From assembly GCA_025358765.1 (NCBI GenBank), contig JANYIG010000093.1, forward strand, positions 1 to 64,000: a DNA stretch of 64,000 bases. The letters are read 5' to 3'. Positions 9,827-18,542 of this stretch are shown in pieces. The first letter of the stretch is position 1. Each line of letters opens with the position of its first letter. The position numbers were made by a program, and so were the translations under genes. A model generated the notes under the pieces. That model searched no databases, was not told the origin of the DNA, and saw only the letters and a list, made by a program, of their open reading frames with translations. The DNA comes from Candidatus Kapaibacterium sp. Its GTDB lineage: Bacteria > Bacteroidota > Ignavibacteria > Kapaibacteriales > UBA4661.

Positions 9827-9994
9827 TTATTTTTTCTCTTCCATTTTTTCCTTTTTAGCTTTTTTAGCCTTTTTAGCTTTTTTCTCCGCCTTTTTCTCCA
9901 TTTTCGGTTCTTCTTTTGGCTTGTCTTGAGCAAAGGTTGGAACAACTGCGGCAAATGCAAAAAGTGCTGTCAAAGCGATAAGGGATTTACGCAT
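9827..9994 (-). CDS. Tiny exported Lys/Ala/Glu-rich protein (55 aa)
   Basis: The peptide begins MRKSLIALTALFAFAAVV and has a signal peptide ending PTFAQ. A mature part of about 32 residues is built from K, A, E and M (for example AEKKAKKAKKAKKEK), probably a highly basic single helix. The start is firm: GGAGGTGATC lies just before the ATG with 7 bases between GGAGG and ATG, one of the strongest SDs in the window. A strong terminator follows. The signal peptide, strong SD and own terminator make a real monocistronic gene likely. The function is unknown; a nucleic-acid- or polyanion-binding periplasmic peptide is only a guess. Confidence 0.75.
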   Translation of the reverse strand: MRKSLIALTALFAFAAVVPTFAQDKPKEEPKMEKKAEKKAKKAKKAKKEKMEEKK

Positions 9995-10101
9995 TTGATC
10001 ACCTCCTAAAAAAATTAGTGGAACAGAATTACATACACCGAAAAATAGGGGAACAAATTATCACTTCCAAAAAAATCTTTGAGTACCATCTTCTTCAACA
10101 T

Positions 10102-10150
10102 AAAAAACGCCGCATGGAAAAACTTCTAAGAGTCCTTTTTATGCGGCGTT
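10102..10150 (-). terminator. Intrinsic terminator after the TonB-C-like gene
   Basis: AACGCCGCAT (10106-10115) pairs with ATGCGGCGTT (10141-10150), with partial pairing extending into the 25-base loop and a U-run on the minus strand. It lies about 55 bases beyond the stop at 10205. Confidence 0.8.
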
Positions 10151-10204
10151 GAGAGAATGCGTGGTGATAGCGTTGTTGCTATCGAAATTGGCGGCAAACG
10201 TTTA

Positions 10205-10585
10205 TTAGTTCATCATTTTGAACGAGAACGGAATGCGAACCGCACTGCCGTTATACTCTGGTGAGAATTTATATTTGCTCACGGCATCCGTAGCTGCGCT
10301 AATCAAGTCTTTCATCAAAAATGTTTTGCTTTCGTCTGCTAATTCATAGTTGGTTGCGACAATCCTACCGTCTTGACCAATATAAACCAAAATATCAAAC
10401 TGTCCTTCAATCTGGCGCTGCAATGCGATTTGGGGATATTGAAGCGCCTTTTTGAGTGCTACAACATCTTCCTTTAAAATCGTTTTACTGTTAAAATCAA
10501 TCGCCGTGTTTTGAGCGAACGCTACTTGTGAACCGATAACGGCAACTGCTACAAGAGCAAGGGTAGTAAAAAATGTGCGTTTCAT
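10205..10585 (-). CDS. Exported protein with free-standing TonB C-terminal-like domain
   Basis: 126 residues with a signal peptide (MKRTFFTTLALVAVAVIG to AFAQ). The mature part matches the TonB C-terminal pattern: YPQIALQRQIEGQFDI, then a V-x-x-x-G-x-D-G-R-I-like segment (YIGQDGRI), then AVSKYKFSPEYNGSAVRIPFSF. There is no N-terminal anchor or proline linker, so it is not a complete energy transducer; such free-standing domains occur in Bacteroidota envelope proteins. AAGGA lies 8 bases before the ATG. The gene stands alone between two terminator or repeat zones. Partner and role are unknown. Confidence 0.65.
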   Translation of the reverse strand: MKRTFFTTLALVAVAVIGSQVAFAQNTAIDFNSKTILKEDVVALKKALQYPQIALQRQIEGQFDILVYIGQDGRIVATNYELADESKTFLMKDLISAATDAVSKYKFSPEYNGSAVRIPFSFKMMN

Positions 10586-10998
10586 AACAAAATTCCTTAA
10601 AATAACATTGGTGAAATATGAACTGTATTTTCTTGTTTGTGATTTATACGATTATATTGCTGATAAAGTTTCAATGTTTTTCGCAATATTTTTTCATCAA
10701 TCGTTCTTCTTTTCTATAGTTTAACGAATCCTTGAAAAAAAAGTTTCACAAAATATTCTACCTTCAAAAAAAATGATGGTGTTGTTTATTTGCGCGGCAT
10801 GGGAAATTTTCGGAAGTTCATAACACTACTATTATATTTATGGCTATTAGAGTTTATTCCGATTATTGTACAGGGCTGTCATGCCAACCCCAGCCTTCGC
10901 TGGGGTTGGCATCCATAGTCCGCACTACCTCTGGCTGGGGACTGGAATGACATTCAAAAGTAATCGGAATAAACTCTACTGAACATATTGGAGATTTG
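10586..10998. other. Intergenic region, divergent starts of the TonB-C-like gene and ribE
   Basis: About 410 bases without a gene. The left half is AT-rich and should hold the promoter of the minus-strand gene, but no convincing -33/-7 pair was found. The right half is almost entirely the 131-bp hairpin element (10848-10978), which ends 20 bases before ribE. Confidence 0.7.
10848..10978. mobile_element. MITE-like palindromic element, 131 bp
   Basis: Perfect 18-bp terminal inverted repeats (TAGAGTTTATTCCGATTA at 10848-10865 and its complement at 10961-10978). Both ends carry the TA expected of IS630/mariner-type insertion. Inside is a 14-bp perfect hairpin with a CTTC loop (10881-10912), plus a further inverted pair TGTCAT (10877) / ATGACA (10947). 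There is no coding capacity. It lies directly upstream of ribE and may replace or carry its promoter. The mobile nature is inferred from structure only. Confidence 0.65.
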
Positions 10999-11661
10999 AT
11001 GTTTACCGGACTTATTGAAGAACTTGGCACGGTACGCGGTGTACGCAAGCAAGGAAGCGGCATTCGGATGATTGTTGAAGCACACATCATTATGGATGAT
11101 GTGAAAATTGACGATTCTATTTCCATCAACGGTGCATGTCAGACGGTCGTGGCGCTAACTGCAACCACGTTCGAGGTGGAAGCGGTTGAAGAAACCTTGA
11201 TGAAAACAACACTTGGCGGTTTTGCTGTAGGCAAACGGGTGAATTTGGAGCGTGCTATGCGGTTAGGGGGACGGATGGGCGGACATCTTGTGCAAGGACA
11301 CGTGGATACGAGCGGTACGGTAGCTCGCATTGAGCAAAAACAAGGCAGTTGGCTTTTGACAATTAATTTTCCCGTGAATTATGCCCGGTATGTCATCCCC
11401 GTTGGCTCTGTCTGTATTGACGGTGTAAGCCTTACGACGGCTCGCGTAGAGGGTGCAAGTTTTACTGTTTCCATTATTCCCCACACGTGGGCACATACAA
11501 CGCTCAATGAACTCCGCCCGGGAGCCGCTGCCAATCTTGAGTTTGATGTGATTGGGAAATACGTCGAAAAAATGTTGCAATCAGGAGTTGTGCAGATGCC
11601 GAATGCAGAGCAACCGCAAGGCTCCATGACGGAGGGCTGGTTAGCGAGTATGGGGTATTGA
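10999..11661 (+). CDS. ribE: Riboflavin synthase, alpha subunit
   Basis: Dismutates two 6,7-dimethyl-8-ribityllumazine molecules to riboflavin. The 220-residue protein has the two tandem lumazine-binding barrels: MFTGLIEELGTV, SISINGACQTV and GHLVQGHVD, then SWLLTINFP, SVCIDGVSLTT and IPHTWAHTTL. The ATG at 10999 is preceded by GGAG with about 5 bases' spacing; the TTG directly before it is not needed. No other riboflavin genes are adjacent. Confidence 0.95.
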   Translation: MFTGLIEELGTVRGVRKQGSGIRMIVEAHIIMDDVKIDDSISINGACQTVVALTATTFEVEAVEETLMKTTLGGFAVGKRVNLERAMRLGGRMGGHLVQGHVDTSGTVARIEQKQGSWLLTINFPVNYARYVIPVGSVCIDGVSLTTARVEGASFTVSIIPHTWAHTTLNELRPGAAANLEFDVIGKYVEKMLQSGVVQMPNAEQPQGSMTEGWLASMGY

Positions 11662-11689
11662 GAAGGAATATAGAAGAAAATCCGTTCGT

Positions 11690-12115
11690 TTATATCGTAG
11701 TGTTGTTTTCCGTCGGGATGCGTTTCCTGCCCATGTACCCTGCCTGAACACTATGATAATGGGTGAGTTCTGGCTCATCGCTGCGCCAGCAGAGCAATAC
11801 TTCTTCGTCGTTAATACGAGCAGGGAAATCTACTAACCCAATCGTAAAATTCCAGTCTTTGAAGAAGCACCCTAATTCTTCTAATTCACTCATATAACTC
11901 TCCAAACGGCTTCGGAGTACGGAAAACTCATGGTGTTCCTGTTCATCTTGTTCGTCGGACACAAGCAATTGTCGCATGGAACGACTTGTATCCAAAATAT
12001 CTTCCACAATTTTTTTCACAAGTGGCAGGGTTTTTGTGGCTTCGGCAGGCGTGAAATATTTTTTGAAGGACGGCGATGCTGGTTCGGAGGAGTTTTCTGA
12101 AATGTTCGTATTCAT
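11690..12115 (-). CDS. DUF2203 family protein
   Basis: 141 residues. The pattern KYFTPAEATKTLPLVKKIVEDI, a central helical segment, LEELGCFFKDWNFTIGLVDFPAR and ending VLLCWRSDEPELTHYHSVQAGYMGR is characteristic of DUF2203. It is soluble and cytoplasmic with no known activity. It is divergent from the PilM-like gene starting 20 bp away and converges on ribE. Confidence 0.8.
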   Translation of the reverse strand: MNTNISENSSEPASPSFKKYFTPAEATKTLPLVKKIVEDILDTSRSMRQLLVSDEQDEQEHHEFSVLRSRLESYMSELEELGCFFKDWNFTIGLVDFPARINDEEVLLCWRSDEPELTHYHSVQAGYMGRKRIPTENNTTI

Positions 12116-12134
12116 AACGGGTACCTTCGTTTGA

Positions 12135-13229
12135 ATGGTGATACAGATGTTGGTTGTCTGCGATATTTATGGCAAATTTGGAAAATTTTTGTCAAACAAT
12201 CAGCCACTATTTTTCGACAAACTTTTTCAGAATCTTTTTCAGAACACGATTCGGTGCGTCGTCTGCACACCAGATTTGAGGCAAGAGACTCCTGTGGAAA
12301 CACTTGTAACATTATATTTTGACACATATCGGACGTACATCGCCCATTTGGAGCATACCGCGCAGGGACTATGTTTGTCGGGCATTCATGTGACGAATGC
12401 TCCCGTTGATCTCTCGCAGAACTTGGATGATGTGCGGGCATCCGTCGGGATGGAGGAAGTAGAACGGTGCTTGGAGCATCTGTCCGAACGCCATGAGCGT
12501 ATTGATGCCATTGCGGTTTCGTTAGATATGGACAGCGTTTTGGCATATCCGATTCCCTATTCACCAGCACTCACAAGCCAGCAACTCAGTGAATATGCGG
12601 CATTTGAGCTGATGCAACATGTTCCTGATGCTGACCCAAAACAGTTTTTTACGTCACTGTATCCGTTCCGCTCCGATGAAGATTCACCAATGGCATTTGC
12701 CGTCCACGTTGGCGCGAATGCGGCTTCTGTAGCGGTTCATGCGGCGGCGGTGCTTCGGAGTACGCTCCGACGGATAAGCGTTTCGCAGGCAGATGCTCAC
12801 AACGTTTTTGCGTATAATTATGCAGACGAGGCGCACAAAACCGTTGCACTCTGCGGCGTTCAGGACAAATACGTGGATATAAGCGTTCTCTGCAACAATA
12901 CAATTCTCGACGTTGCTACGCTTGAAGTCGATCACTTGTCGCCATCGTCACCGCTTGGAAGCGTTTGCAAGGCATACGTGCAAAATCTTGACGACGAACA
13001 AGGAATAACGCTCGATACAGCCTATTTTTTTGGAACAGATTTAACAAAAAATGACATAGACACGGTTCACCGCGAACTTTCTATGCCTGTGAAGCGTTTG
13101 AACCCGCTCAAAATGCTTACCTCAACACTTACACTCCGCGAACGGGAATATTGCTCCCGGATAGCGCATGTGCTTGTGCCGTCGGTCGGAAGCATGTTGC
13201 CGGAAGCGTTTGCAAGCATTCGGTTGTAG
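12135..13229 (+). CDS. PilM-like (actin-fold) protein, divergent
   Basis: Up to 364 residues. From about residue 57 it resembles the actin-like fold of PilM-type proteins: a beta-strand start (LVTLYFDTYRTYIAHLEH), YAAFELMQHVPDADPKQF (like the PilM segment before a Pro), a central AHNVFAYNY, a second strand set VALCGVQDKYVDISVL, and MPVKRLNPLKML near the end. The residues before about 54 look unlike a domain, so a GTG start at 12294 is possible. No pilus genes adjoin it. It is an orphan, and the assignment is tentative; other actin-fold families cannot be excluded. Confidence 0.4.
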   Translation: MVIQMLVVCDIYGKFGKFLSNNQPLFFDKLFQNLFQNTIRCVVCTPDLRQETPVETLVTLYFDTYRTYIAHLEHTAQGLCLSGIHVTNAPVDLSQNLDDVRASVGMEEVERCLEHLSERHERIDAIAVSLDMDSVLAYPIPYSPALTSQQLSEYAAFELMQHVPDADPKQFFTSLYPFRSDEDSPMAFAVHVGANAASVAVHAAAVLRSTLRRISVSQADAHNVFAYNYADEAHKTVALCGVQDKYVDISVLCNNTILDVATLEVDHLSPSSPLGSVCKAYVQNLDDEQGITLDTAYFFGTDLTKNDIDTVHRELSMPVKRLNPLKMLTSTLTLREREYCSRIAHVLVPSVGSMLPEAFASIRL

Positions 13230-13312
13230 ATTTGGTTGCTGGTTGCTTGGTCATTGTTCTTGTTTTACATTTCGATACTCCACCTTTTTTATACCTTTAA
13301 ATCTCCACTGCC

Positions 13313-14668
13313 ATGATTATCCGTGCTTTCAAAAACTCCGTCGGGCTACGAATGTTCGTCATTGGTTTTTTAACGCTTGCAATGCTCATTCCAGCATGGT
13401 TGATAGAAAACTTGATTCAAGAACGCCAACAACGCCGCGACGAAGCGGTGCAGGAAGTAAGCGAAAAATGGGGTGGCGTGCAGACGGTTTCCGGTCCGGT
13501 GTTGTCCGTGCCGTACAAAACGCTTGCCCGCACGGAAACAACGGACGATAAGGGCGTGAAACATACCGAAATACATGAAATCATTACGTACACTCATTTG
13601 CTGCCTGAGAATCTGAACATCAAAGCGGATATTGTGCCAGAAGTGCGGTATCGAGGTATTTATGAGGTGATTTTGTACCACTCAGCGATTACGGTTGAAG
13701 GTGTATTTTCGTTTGCGCCATTCAAGGAATTGAATATTCCTGCAAAAGATATTCTCTGGAATGACGCGTTTTTGGCAGTGGGCATTGCCGACGTGAAGGG
13801 GATTAAAGATATCGTAAAAGTTCGTTGGAATGGTACAGAACTTCTTGCCAATCCGGGCATACCTTCAAGCGACGTTCTTGATGTGGGCATTACGGTCAAA
13901 CCTGCACTTTCCCAGGCAGATGTGGATGCAAACACGCAATACTCTGTCGCGCTCGACCTGAATTTGAACGGGAGTAGTGAACTTTATTTTGTCCCGGTCG
14001 GACGTGAAACAAAAACCACAGTGCGCTCCAAATGGGGTAATCCAAGTTTTGTTGGGCAGTTTTTGCCGGAAAACAGAACGGTGGAAGCCAGCACTTTTAG
14101 CGCTGATTGGAAGATTCTCCATTTGAACCGCAATTTTCCGCAAGCGTGGCGTGGAGCGCAATACAAGATTCAGCAATCTGCGTTTGGCGTAAAACTGTTG
14201 ATGGCGATTGATGAATATCAAAAAATTACGCGCACCGCAAAATATGCCATTATGTTTATTACACTTACGTTTTTGTCATTTTTTATGGCAGAAGTGTTGA
14301 CTAAGCGCGTTATTCATCCGATTCAGTACGTGCTTATCGGGCTTGCGCTGTCAATTTTCTATACATTATTGCTTTCATTGTCTGAGCAAATCAACTTTAA
14401 TCGTGCGTACGTGCTTTCCAGTGCGGCGATTATTGTACTGATAGCCGCCTACACGCGCAATGTTTTGGGTGGCAACCTCGCAACTGCCGTCATCACTGGG
14501 ATTCTTGTGACGCTGTATGGCTTCCTCTATATCGTTCTGCAATTGCAAGACTATGCACTATTATTGGGCAGCGTCGGGCTATTCGTGATTCTGGCAGTGG
14601 TGATGTACATTACACGGAAGATAGATTGGTTCTCGCTTGGCGGTTCAGGCGAGGATGCAGTGCCATAA
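13313..14668 (+). CDS. creD: CreD-like inner-membrane protein
   Basis: 451 residues. There is one N-terminal membrane segment (about 12-32), then a large periplasmic domain with QTVSGPVLSVPYKT, VRYRGIYEVILYHS, LPENRTVEASTFSADWKI and HLNRNFPQAW. The C-terminus has about five membrane helices from residue 305 (FITLTFLSFFMAEV onward). This is the architecture and sequence pattern of CreD, a member of the CreBC regulon in Proteobacteria linked to envelope stress and beta-lactam response. No creB/creC-like pair is adjacent, so regulation differs here. Confidence 0.85.
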   Translation: MIIRAFKNSVGLRMFVIGFLTLAMLIPAWLIENLIQERQQRRDEAVQEVSEKWGGVQTVSGPVLSVPYKTLARTETTDDKGVKHTEIHEIITYTHLLPENLNIKADIVPEVRYRGIYEVILYHSAITVEGVFSFAPFKELNIPAKDILWNDAFLAVGIADVKGIKDIVKVRWNGTELLANPGIPSSDVLDVGITVKPALSQADVDANTQYSVALDLNLNGSSELYFVPVGRETKTTVRSKWGNPSFVGQFLPENRTVEASTFSADWKILHLNRNFPQAWRGAQYKIQQSAFGVKLLMAIDEYQKITRTAKYAIMFITLTFLSFFMAEVLTKRVIHPIQYVLIGLALSIFYTLLLSLSEQINFNRAYVLSSAAIIVLIAAYTRNVLGGNLATAVITGILVTLYGFLYIVLQLQDYALLLGSVGLFVILAVVMYITRKIDWFSLGGSGEDAVP

Positions 14669-14704
14669 CTATTGTGTGAATGCCGTCTCCAATAGTCAGT
14701 ATGA

Positions 14705-14735
14705 AAATTCGTCTGTAAACTTTGCGGACGAATTT
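14705..14735 (+). terminator. Possible terminator hairpin after creD
   Basis: AAATTCGTC (14705-14713) pairs perfectly with GACGAATTT (14727-14735), with a 13-base loop. Only a short T-rich tail follows, so termination is uncertain. It lies 36 bases past creD and 21 bases before the DinB gene. Confidence 0.4.
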
Positions 14736-14755
14736 CTCTACCATTACCCTACATC

Positions 14756-15310
14756 ATGACTTCCATATTGACCTCAGAGGAACGAATAGCACTCCGAAAA
14801 GAATTGATGCTCTCCCACGACCGTTTATTGGTGGAAATAGAGTCGCTTTCGCCTGTGCAGATGAACGATAAGCCTAAACCCGAACAATGGTCTGCTGCAG
14901 AATGTCTTGAGCATATCATCAATGTTGACCTGTGGATTTTTCAGCAACTCTCCTCGTGTCGATTTTCGACGAATAACATCGAGGCGATGTCAACAGGATT
15001 AGCCGTGACCGAAAACGGCATTCTCACCATCATGGCAAATCGCAAAGAAACCATGAAAACACCGCCGTTTTTGGAGCCGAAGCTGCCCTATTATCAGAAA
15101 GAACTGCTTTTGAACCGTTTCGGCGCTACGAATACGGTACTCCAAGACTATGTGGCTTCGACCGATGACCATTTACACATCTTTTGCGCCGACCATCCCA
15201 TCTTTGGCGTAATAACGGGCTATCAATGGCTTGTATATCTGTATGCACACCGCCATCGGCACATTGAGCAGATACGGAGCGTGAGAGAAGATGCTGGTGC
15301 ATTTGCGTAG
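14756..15310 (+). CDS. DinB-family protein
   Basis: 184 residues, a DinB/YfiT-type four-helix bundle. The putative metal His residues lie in CLEHIINVDLW and in HRHRHIEQIRS near the C-terminus; PEQWSAAECLEH is typical of the DinB_2 group. Some members are thiol-dependent transferases (for example bacillithiol transferases), and EgtB itself carries an N-terminal DinB-like fold. The gene lies 54 bp upstream of the kinase that begins the egt cluster and reads the same way, so a link to low-molecular-weight thiol chemistry is plausible but inferred. Confidence 0.75.
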   Translation: MTSILTSEERIALRKELMLSHDRLLVEIESLSPVQMNDKPKPEQWSAAECLEHIINVDLWIFQQLSSCRFSTNNIEAMSTGLAVTENGILTIMANRKETMKTPPFLEPKLPYYQKELLLNRFGATNTVLQDYVASTDDHLHIFCADHPIFGVITGYQWLVYLYAHRHRHIEQIRSVREDAGAFA

Positions 15311-15364
15311 TTCGTGTTTGCGTAAAAAGCATCCTCATTCTTGAATAATAGCATTCCCTTGATT

Positions 15365-16777
15365 ATGGATATCCTTGCAACAATCAAAACCCTCGAAGCC
15401 TTAGCAGACGTACCAGATGAGCAGCTCGCGTGGTTTATTGAAAACGCCGAACTGCAACGGTTTGCTGTTGGCGATTTTATGTTCACACCCGGTGCAGTGA
15501 TTGACGAAGTGCAGATTATTCTTGAGGGAAAACTTCGCATTTATTCTGTGCAAAACGGCACAGAACGCGAGTGGCTGACATATCAAGCGCTTTCTATACT
15601 CGGACAGCTGCCATATTCACGGATGAAAGCCGCCGTATCCTACGGACAAGTGCGGGAGCCAATAACGCTCCTTGCCTTGCACAAAAGCAAATTCCGTACA
15701 ATGATTTGCGACCAACACGAACTCACCCAAGCATTCGTAAGCGTGATGACCTCGCGGACGCGGGATTTCACAGCACTCCAACAACAAAGCGAAAAATTGA
15801 TGGCGCTTGGGAAGCTCTCTGCGGGGCTGGCACACGAACTGAATAACCCCGCCGCCGCTATTGTACGCTCGTCGCAAGAACTGAAAAAACATTTAAGCCT
15901 ACTTCCGGTTAATTTTAAAGCCGTGATGAGCATTCGTATGGAAGAGAAACATATTGATTGCATCAACAATACGCTCTTTCAGCGTTTGCAAGAGTACCAC
16001 ACAAATCCGTCACAGCCTTTGTCATTGCTTGAGAAAACGTCACGTGAAAACGACATTGCGGATTGGATGGACGACCATGACATTGTGGACGGCGTGGATA
16101 TGGCGGAAAATTACGTGGAATTTGATTTCACAATGGAGCATTTGAACGATATTTTTGAAGCAACAGGAGCCGCAAACGCTCAAGCAGTGCTGAAGTGGAT
16201 AGACGACAACCTGACCACAGAGCGTATGGTGACGGACATACAAGACGCATCAAAGCGTATCGGCGACCTTGTGCAGTCGGTGAAGTCGTACACGTACATG
16301 GACAAAGCGCAGGGAAAACAGACGGTGAATGTTCACGAAGGCATCAAAAACACAGTGACGATGCTGCACCACAAATTCAAGAAATTTAATGTGAAATTCG
16401 TGGAATCGTTCGACCCCAAAACGCCAGCGTTGGAGGGCTTCCCTGGTGAGTTGAACCAAGTTTGGACAAACTTGATAGACAATGCGCTTGACGCACTCGA
16501 AGACCAGAAACAGAGCGGCACGGGAATAGTCGAAGTCCAAACAAAGAACGATGGCGAGTTCCTCTGCGTCAATGTGATTGACAACGGCGGCGGCATTCCG
16601 CAGGATGTTCAAAATAACATTTTCGACCCCTTTTTTACGACCAAAGACATCGGCAAAGGCACGGGAATGGGCTTAGACGTGGTGCGGAAGATTGTGCTGC
16701 ATCATAACGCCGATATTCGTGTTTCCTCCAAGCCCGGACGCACGGAGTTTGCTTTGCGTTTTTTGGTAAAGGGGTAA
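15365..16777 (+). CDS. Sensor histidine kinase with N-terminal cNMP-binding-like domain
   Basis: 470 residues, no membrane segments. Residues 1-125 form a cyclic-nucleotide/CRP-like beta-roll (LQRFAVGDFMFTPGAVIDEVQIILEGKLRIY). Then comes a HisKA-like helix with LGKLSAGLAHELNNP (phospho-His about 157), a long helical insertion, and a HATPase domain with NQVWTNLIDNALDAL, DNGGGIP and GKGTGMGLDVVRKIV. ATG 15365 is chosen over an upstream TTG (15341). The kinase is cytoplasmic and its ligand is unknown. It lies 78 bp before the REC-TrxR-like gene, its probable phosphoacceptor partner. Confidence 0.85.
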   Translation: MDILATIKTLEALADVPDEQLAWFIENAELQRFAVGDFMFTPGAVIDEVQIILEGKLRIYSVQNGTEREWLTYQALSILGQLPYSRMKAAVSYGQVREPITLLALHKSKFRTMICDQHELTQAFVSVMTSRTRDFTALQQQSEKLMALGKLSAGLAHELNNPAAAIVRSSQELKKHLSLLPVNFKAVMSIRMEEKHIDCINNTLFQRLQEYHTNPSQPLSLLEKTSRENDIADWMDDHDIVDGVDMAENYVEFDFTMEHLNDIFEATGAANAQAVLKWIDDNLTTERMVTDIQDASKRIGDLVQSVKSYTYMDKAQGKQTVNVHEGIKNTVTMLHHKFKKFNVKFVESFDPKTPALEGFPGELNQVWTNLIDNALDALEDQKQSGTGIVEVQTKNDGEFLCVNVIDNGGGIPQDVQNNIFDPFFTTKDIGKGTGMGLDVVRKIVLHHNADIRVSSKPGRTEFALRFLVKG

Positions 16778-16855
16778 TTGCTCACAAGAAGGCTTGTTGA
16801 AGGTTGTCAACATTTTGCAAACTATGAAATCCATTATCGAACGGAGTTTTGACGC

Positions 16856-18532
16856 ATGAAACAACCCATTATCTTCTCGATTGACGACGACCCGCAGGTT
16901 CTTCGAGCCATCCAGCGCGACTTGCGGAACCAGTATCGCAAGGATTACCGTATTCTCAGCACGTCGTCGGCGCAAGAAGCACTCGACACGTTAGTGGAAC
17001 TCAAAAAACAAGGCGAAGTCGTGGCGCTGTTTCTGAGTGATCAACGAATGCCGGAAATGGAGGGCGTGGAATTCCTTGAAAAGGCTCGTGCATTGTACCC
17101 CGATGCAAAGCGTGTGCTGCTCACGGCGTACTCTGACACCGATGCAGCCATAAAAGCCATCAACGACGTGCGGCTTGATTATTACCTGCTCAAACCATGG
17201 GATCCACCCGAAGAAAAACTCTATCCAACGCTAAACGACTTGCTCGACGACTGGCATGCGGGTTATATCCCAGAATTTACGGGCAACCGTGTGGTGGGCT
17301 ACCAGTTTTCGCCGAAGTCGCATCATATCAAAGATTTTTTGGCGGGAAATCTTTTTCCGTACCAATGGCTCGACGTGGAAACCAGCGACAAAGCGCTTGA
17401 ACTCTTGCAATTGAATAGCATTGAGCACAAAGATTTACCCGCAATGTTTTTCGAGGATGGTTCATTTATCGTCAATCCACAATTGCCAGACATTGCACAA
17501 AAGTTAGGTTTGCAGCCGAAAGCAGCAAATTCAATGTATGATGTTGTCATTATTGGCGCAGGTCCGGCAGGGCTGGCAGCGGCAGTGTATGGCGCTTCGG
17601 AAGGTTTAAAAACCTTGCTTGTGGAGCGTCGTGCACCCGGTGGGCAGGCGGGAACAAGCTCACGGATTGAAAACTACCTCGGTTTCCCGACGGGATTAAG
17701 CGGTTCCGACCTTGCCCGTCGTGCTATTACACAAGCGACGCGTTTGGGAACGGAATTTCTGGTTCCACAGCAAGTGACTTCGATTCGTTTGCAGGACGGC
17801 TATAAAATCCTCATGCTCGCCGATGGACAGGAAATCAACACGCGCAGCGTAGTGGTGACAACGGGCGTGGATTACCGAATGCTCGAAACCAAGGGCGTGG
17901 GTGATTTCACCGGTGCAGGTGTGTATTACGGCGCAGCAACAACGGAAGCGGCAATTTGTAGCGACAAAGACGTGTACGTGGTGGGTGGTGGGAATTCTGC
18001 GGGGCAGGCAGCGGTTTATTTGGCGCGGTTTGCGCGGAATGTGTTCATTGTTATTCGCCGCGAAGACCTGACTGCCACGATGTCGTCGTATTTGATTGAC
18101 CAGATTGCAGGCATTGCAAACATTCAGGTGTTGCCAAAAACCGAAATCATTGAGGCGTTTGGCGAACACAATGGAGAAAACGAACGCTTGTCATGCCTCA
18201 TCATCGAAAACATTGACACGAAGGAAACGCGCAAAGTTCCAGCGGCGGCGCTATTCATCTTTATCGGCGCGAAGCCTTACACAGAGTGGCTTCCGAACGA
18301 TGTTGTGAAAGATGAGCGTGGATTTGTGTTCACTGGACGGGATTTAGTGGATGAAGATTCCTTCAAAAAACTCTGGAAGCGTGACCGAGAGCCGTATCTG
18401 TTGGAAACCAGCGTTCCCGGTATCTTCGCGGCGGGCGACGTTCGCTCAAGCGCCATGAATCGCGTTGCTTCTGCTGTTGGCGAAGGTGCAATGGCGATTA
18501 GTTTTGTTCACAAGTATTTGGCGGAGGTGTAG
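16856..18532 (+). CDS. Response-regulator / thioredoxin-reductase-like fusion flavoprotein
   Basis: 558 residues with three modules. (1) A receiver domain, 1-125: acidic DDD, phosphoacceptor Asp62 in LSDQRMPEMEG, Thr90 and Lys113 (KPWD). (2) A glutaredoxin-like fold, about 145-220, without its cysteines (FSPKSHHIKDFL where CPxC would be). (3) A thioredoxin-reductase-like FAD/NAD(P) domain with GAGPAG (234-239), GGGNSAG (377-383) and a C-terminal GIFAAGDVR. The redox CxxC of true TrxR is replaced by GAATTEA (359-365), so it should not reduce disulfides in the classical way. It is probably a phosphorylation-gated flavoprotein sensor or oxidoreductase. egtB starts 10 bp downstream. Confidence 0.85.
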   Translation: MKQPIIFSIDDDPQVLRAIQRDLRNQYRKDYRILSTSSAQEALDTLVELKKQGEVVALFLSDQRMPEMEGVEFLEKARALYPDAKRVLLTAYSDTDAAIKAINDVRLDYYLLKPWDPPEEKLYPTLNDLLDDWHAGYIPEFTGNRVVGYQFSPKSHHIKDFLAGNLFPYQWLDVETSDKALELLQLNSIEHKDLPAMFFEDGSFIVNPQLPDIAQKLGLQPKAANSMYDVVIIGAGPAGLAAAVYGASEGLKTLLVERRAPGGQAGTSSRIENYLGFPTGLSGSDLARRAITQATRLGTEFLVPQQVTSIRLQDGYKILMLADGQEINTRSVVVTTGVDYRMLETKGVGDFTGAGVYYGAATTEAAICSDKDVYVVGGGNSAGQAAVYLARFARNVFIVIRREDLTATMSSYLIDQIAGIANIQVLPKTEIIEAFGEHNGENERLSCLIIENIDTKETRKVPAAALFIFIGAKPYTEWLPNDVVKDERGFVFTGRDLVDEDSFKKLWKRDREPYLLETSVPGIFAAGDVRSSAMNRVASAVGEGAMAISFVHKYLAEV

Positions 18533-18542
18533 TGTGTCCTTC

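Noticed and set aside
9778-9960. Lys-rich frame in another phase, overlapping the 55-residue gene
   Set aside because: It has no signal peptide or SD and runs into the terminator; the frame starting at 9994 has all three.
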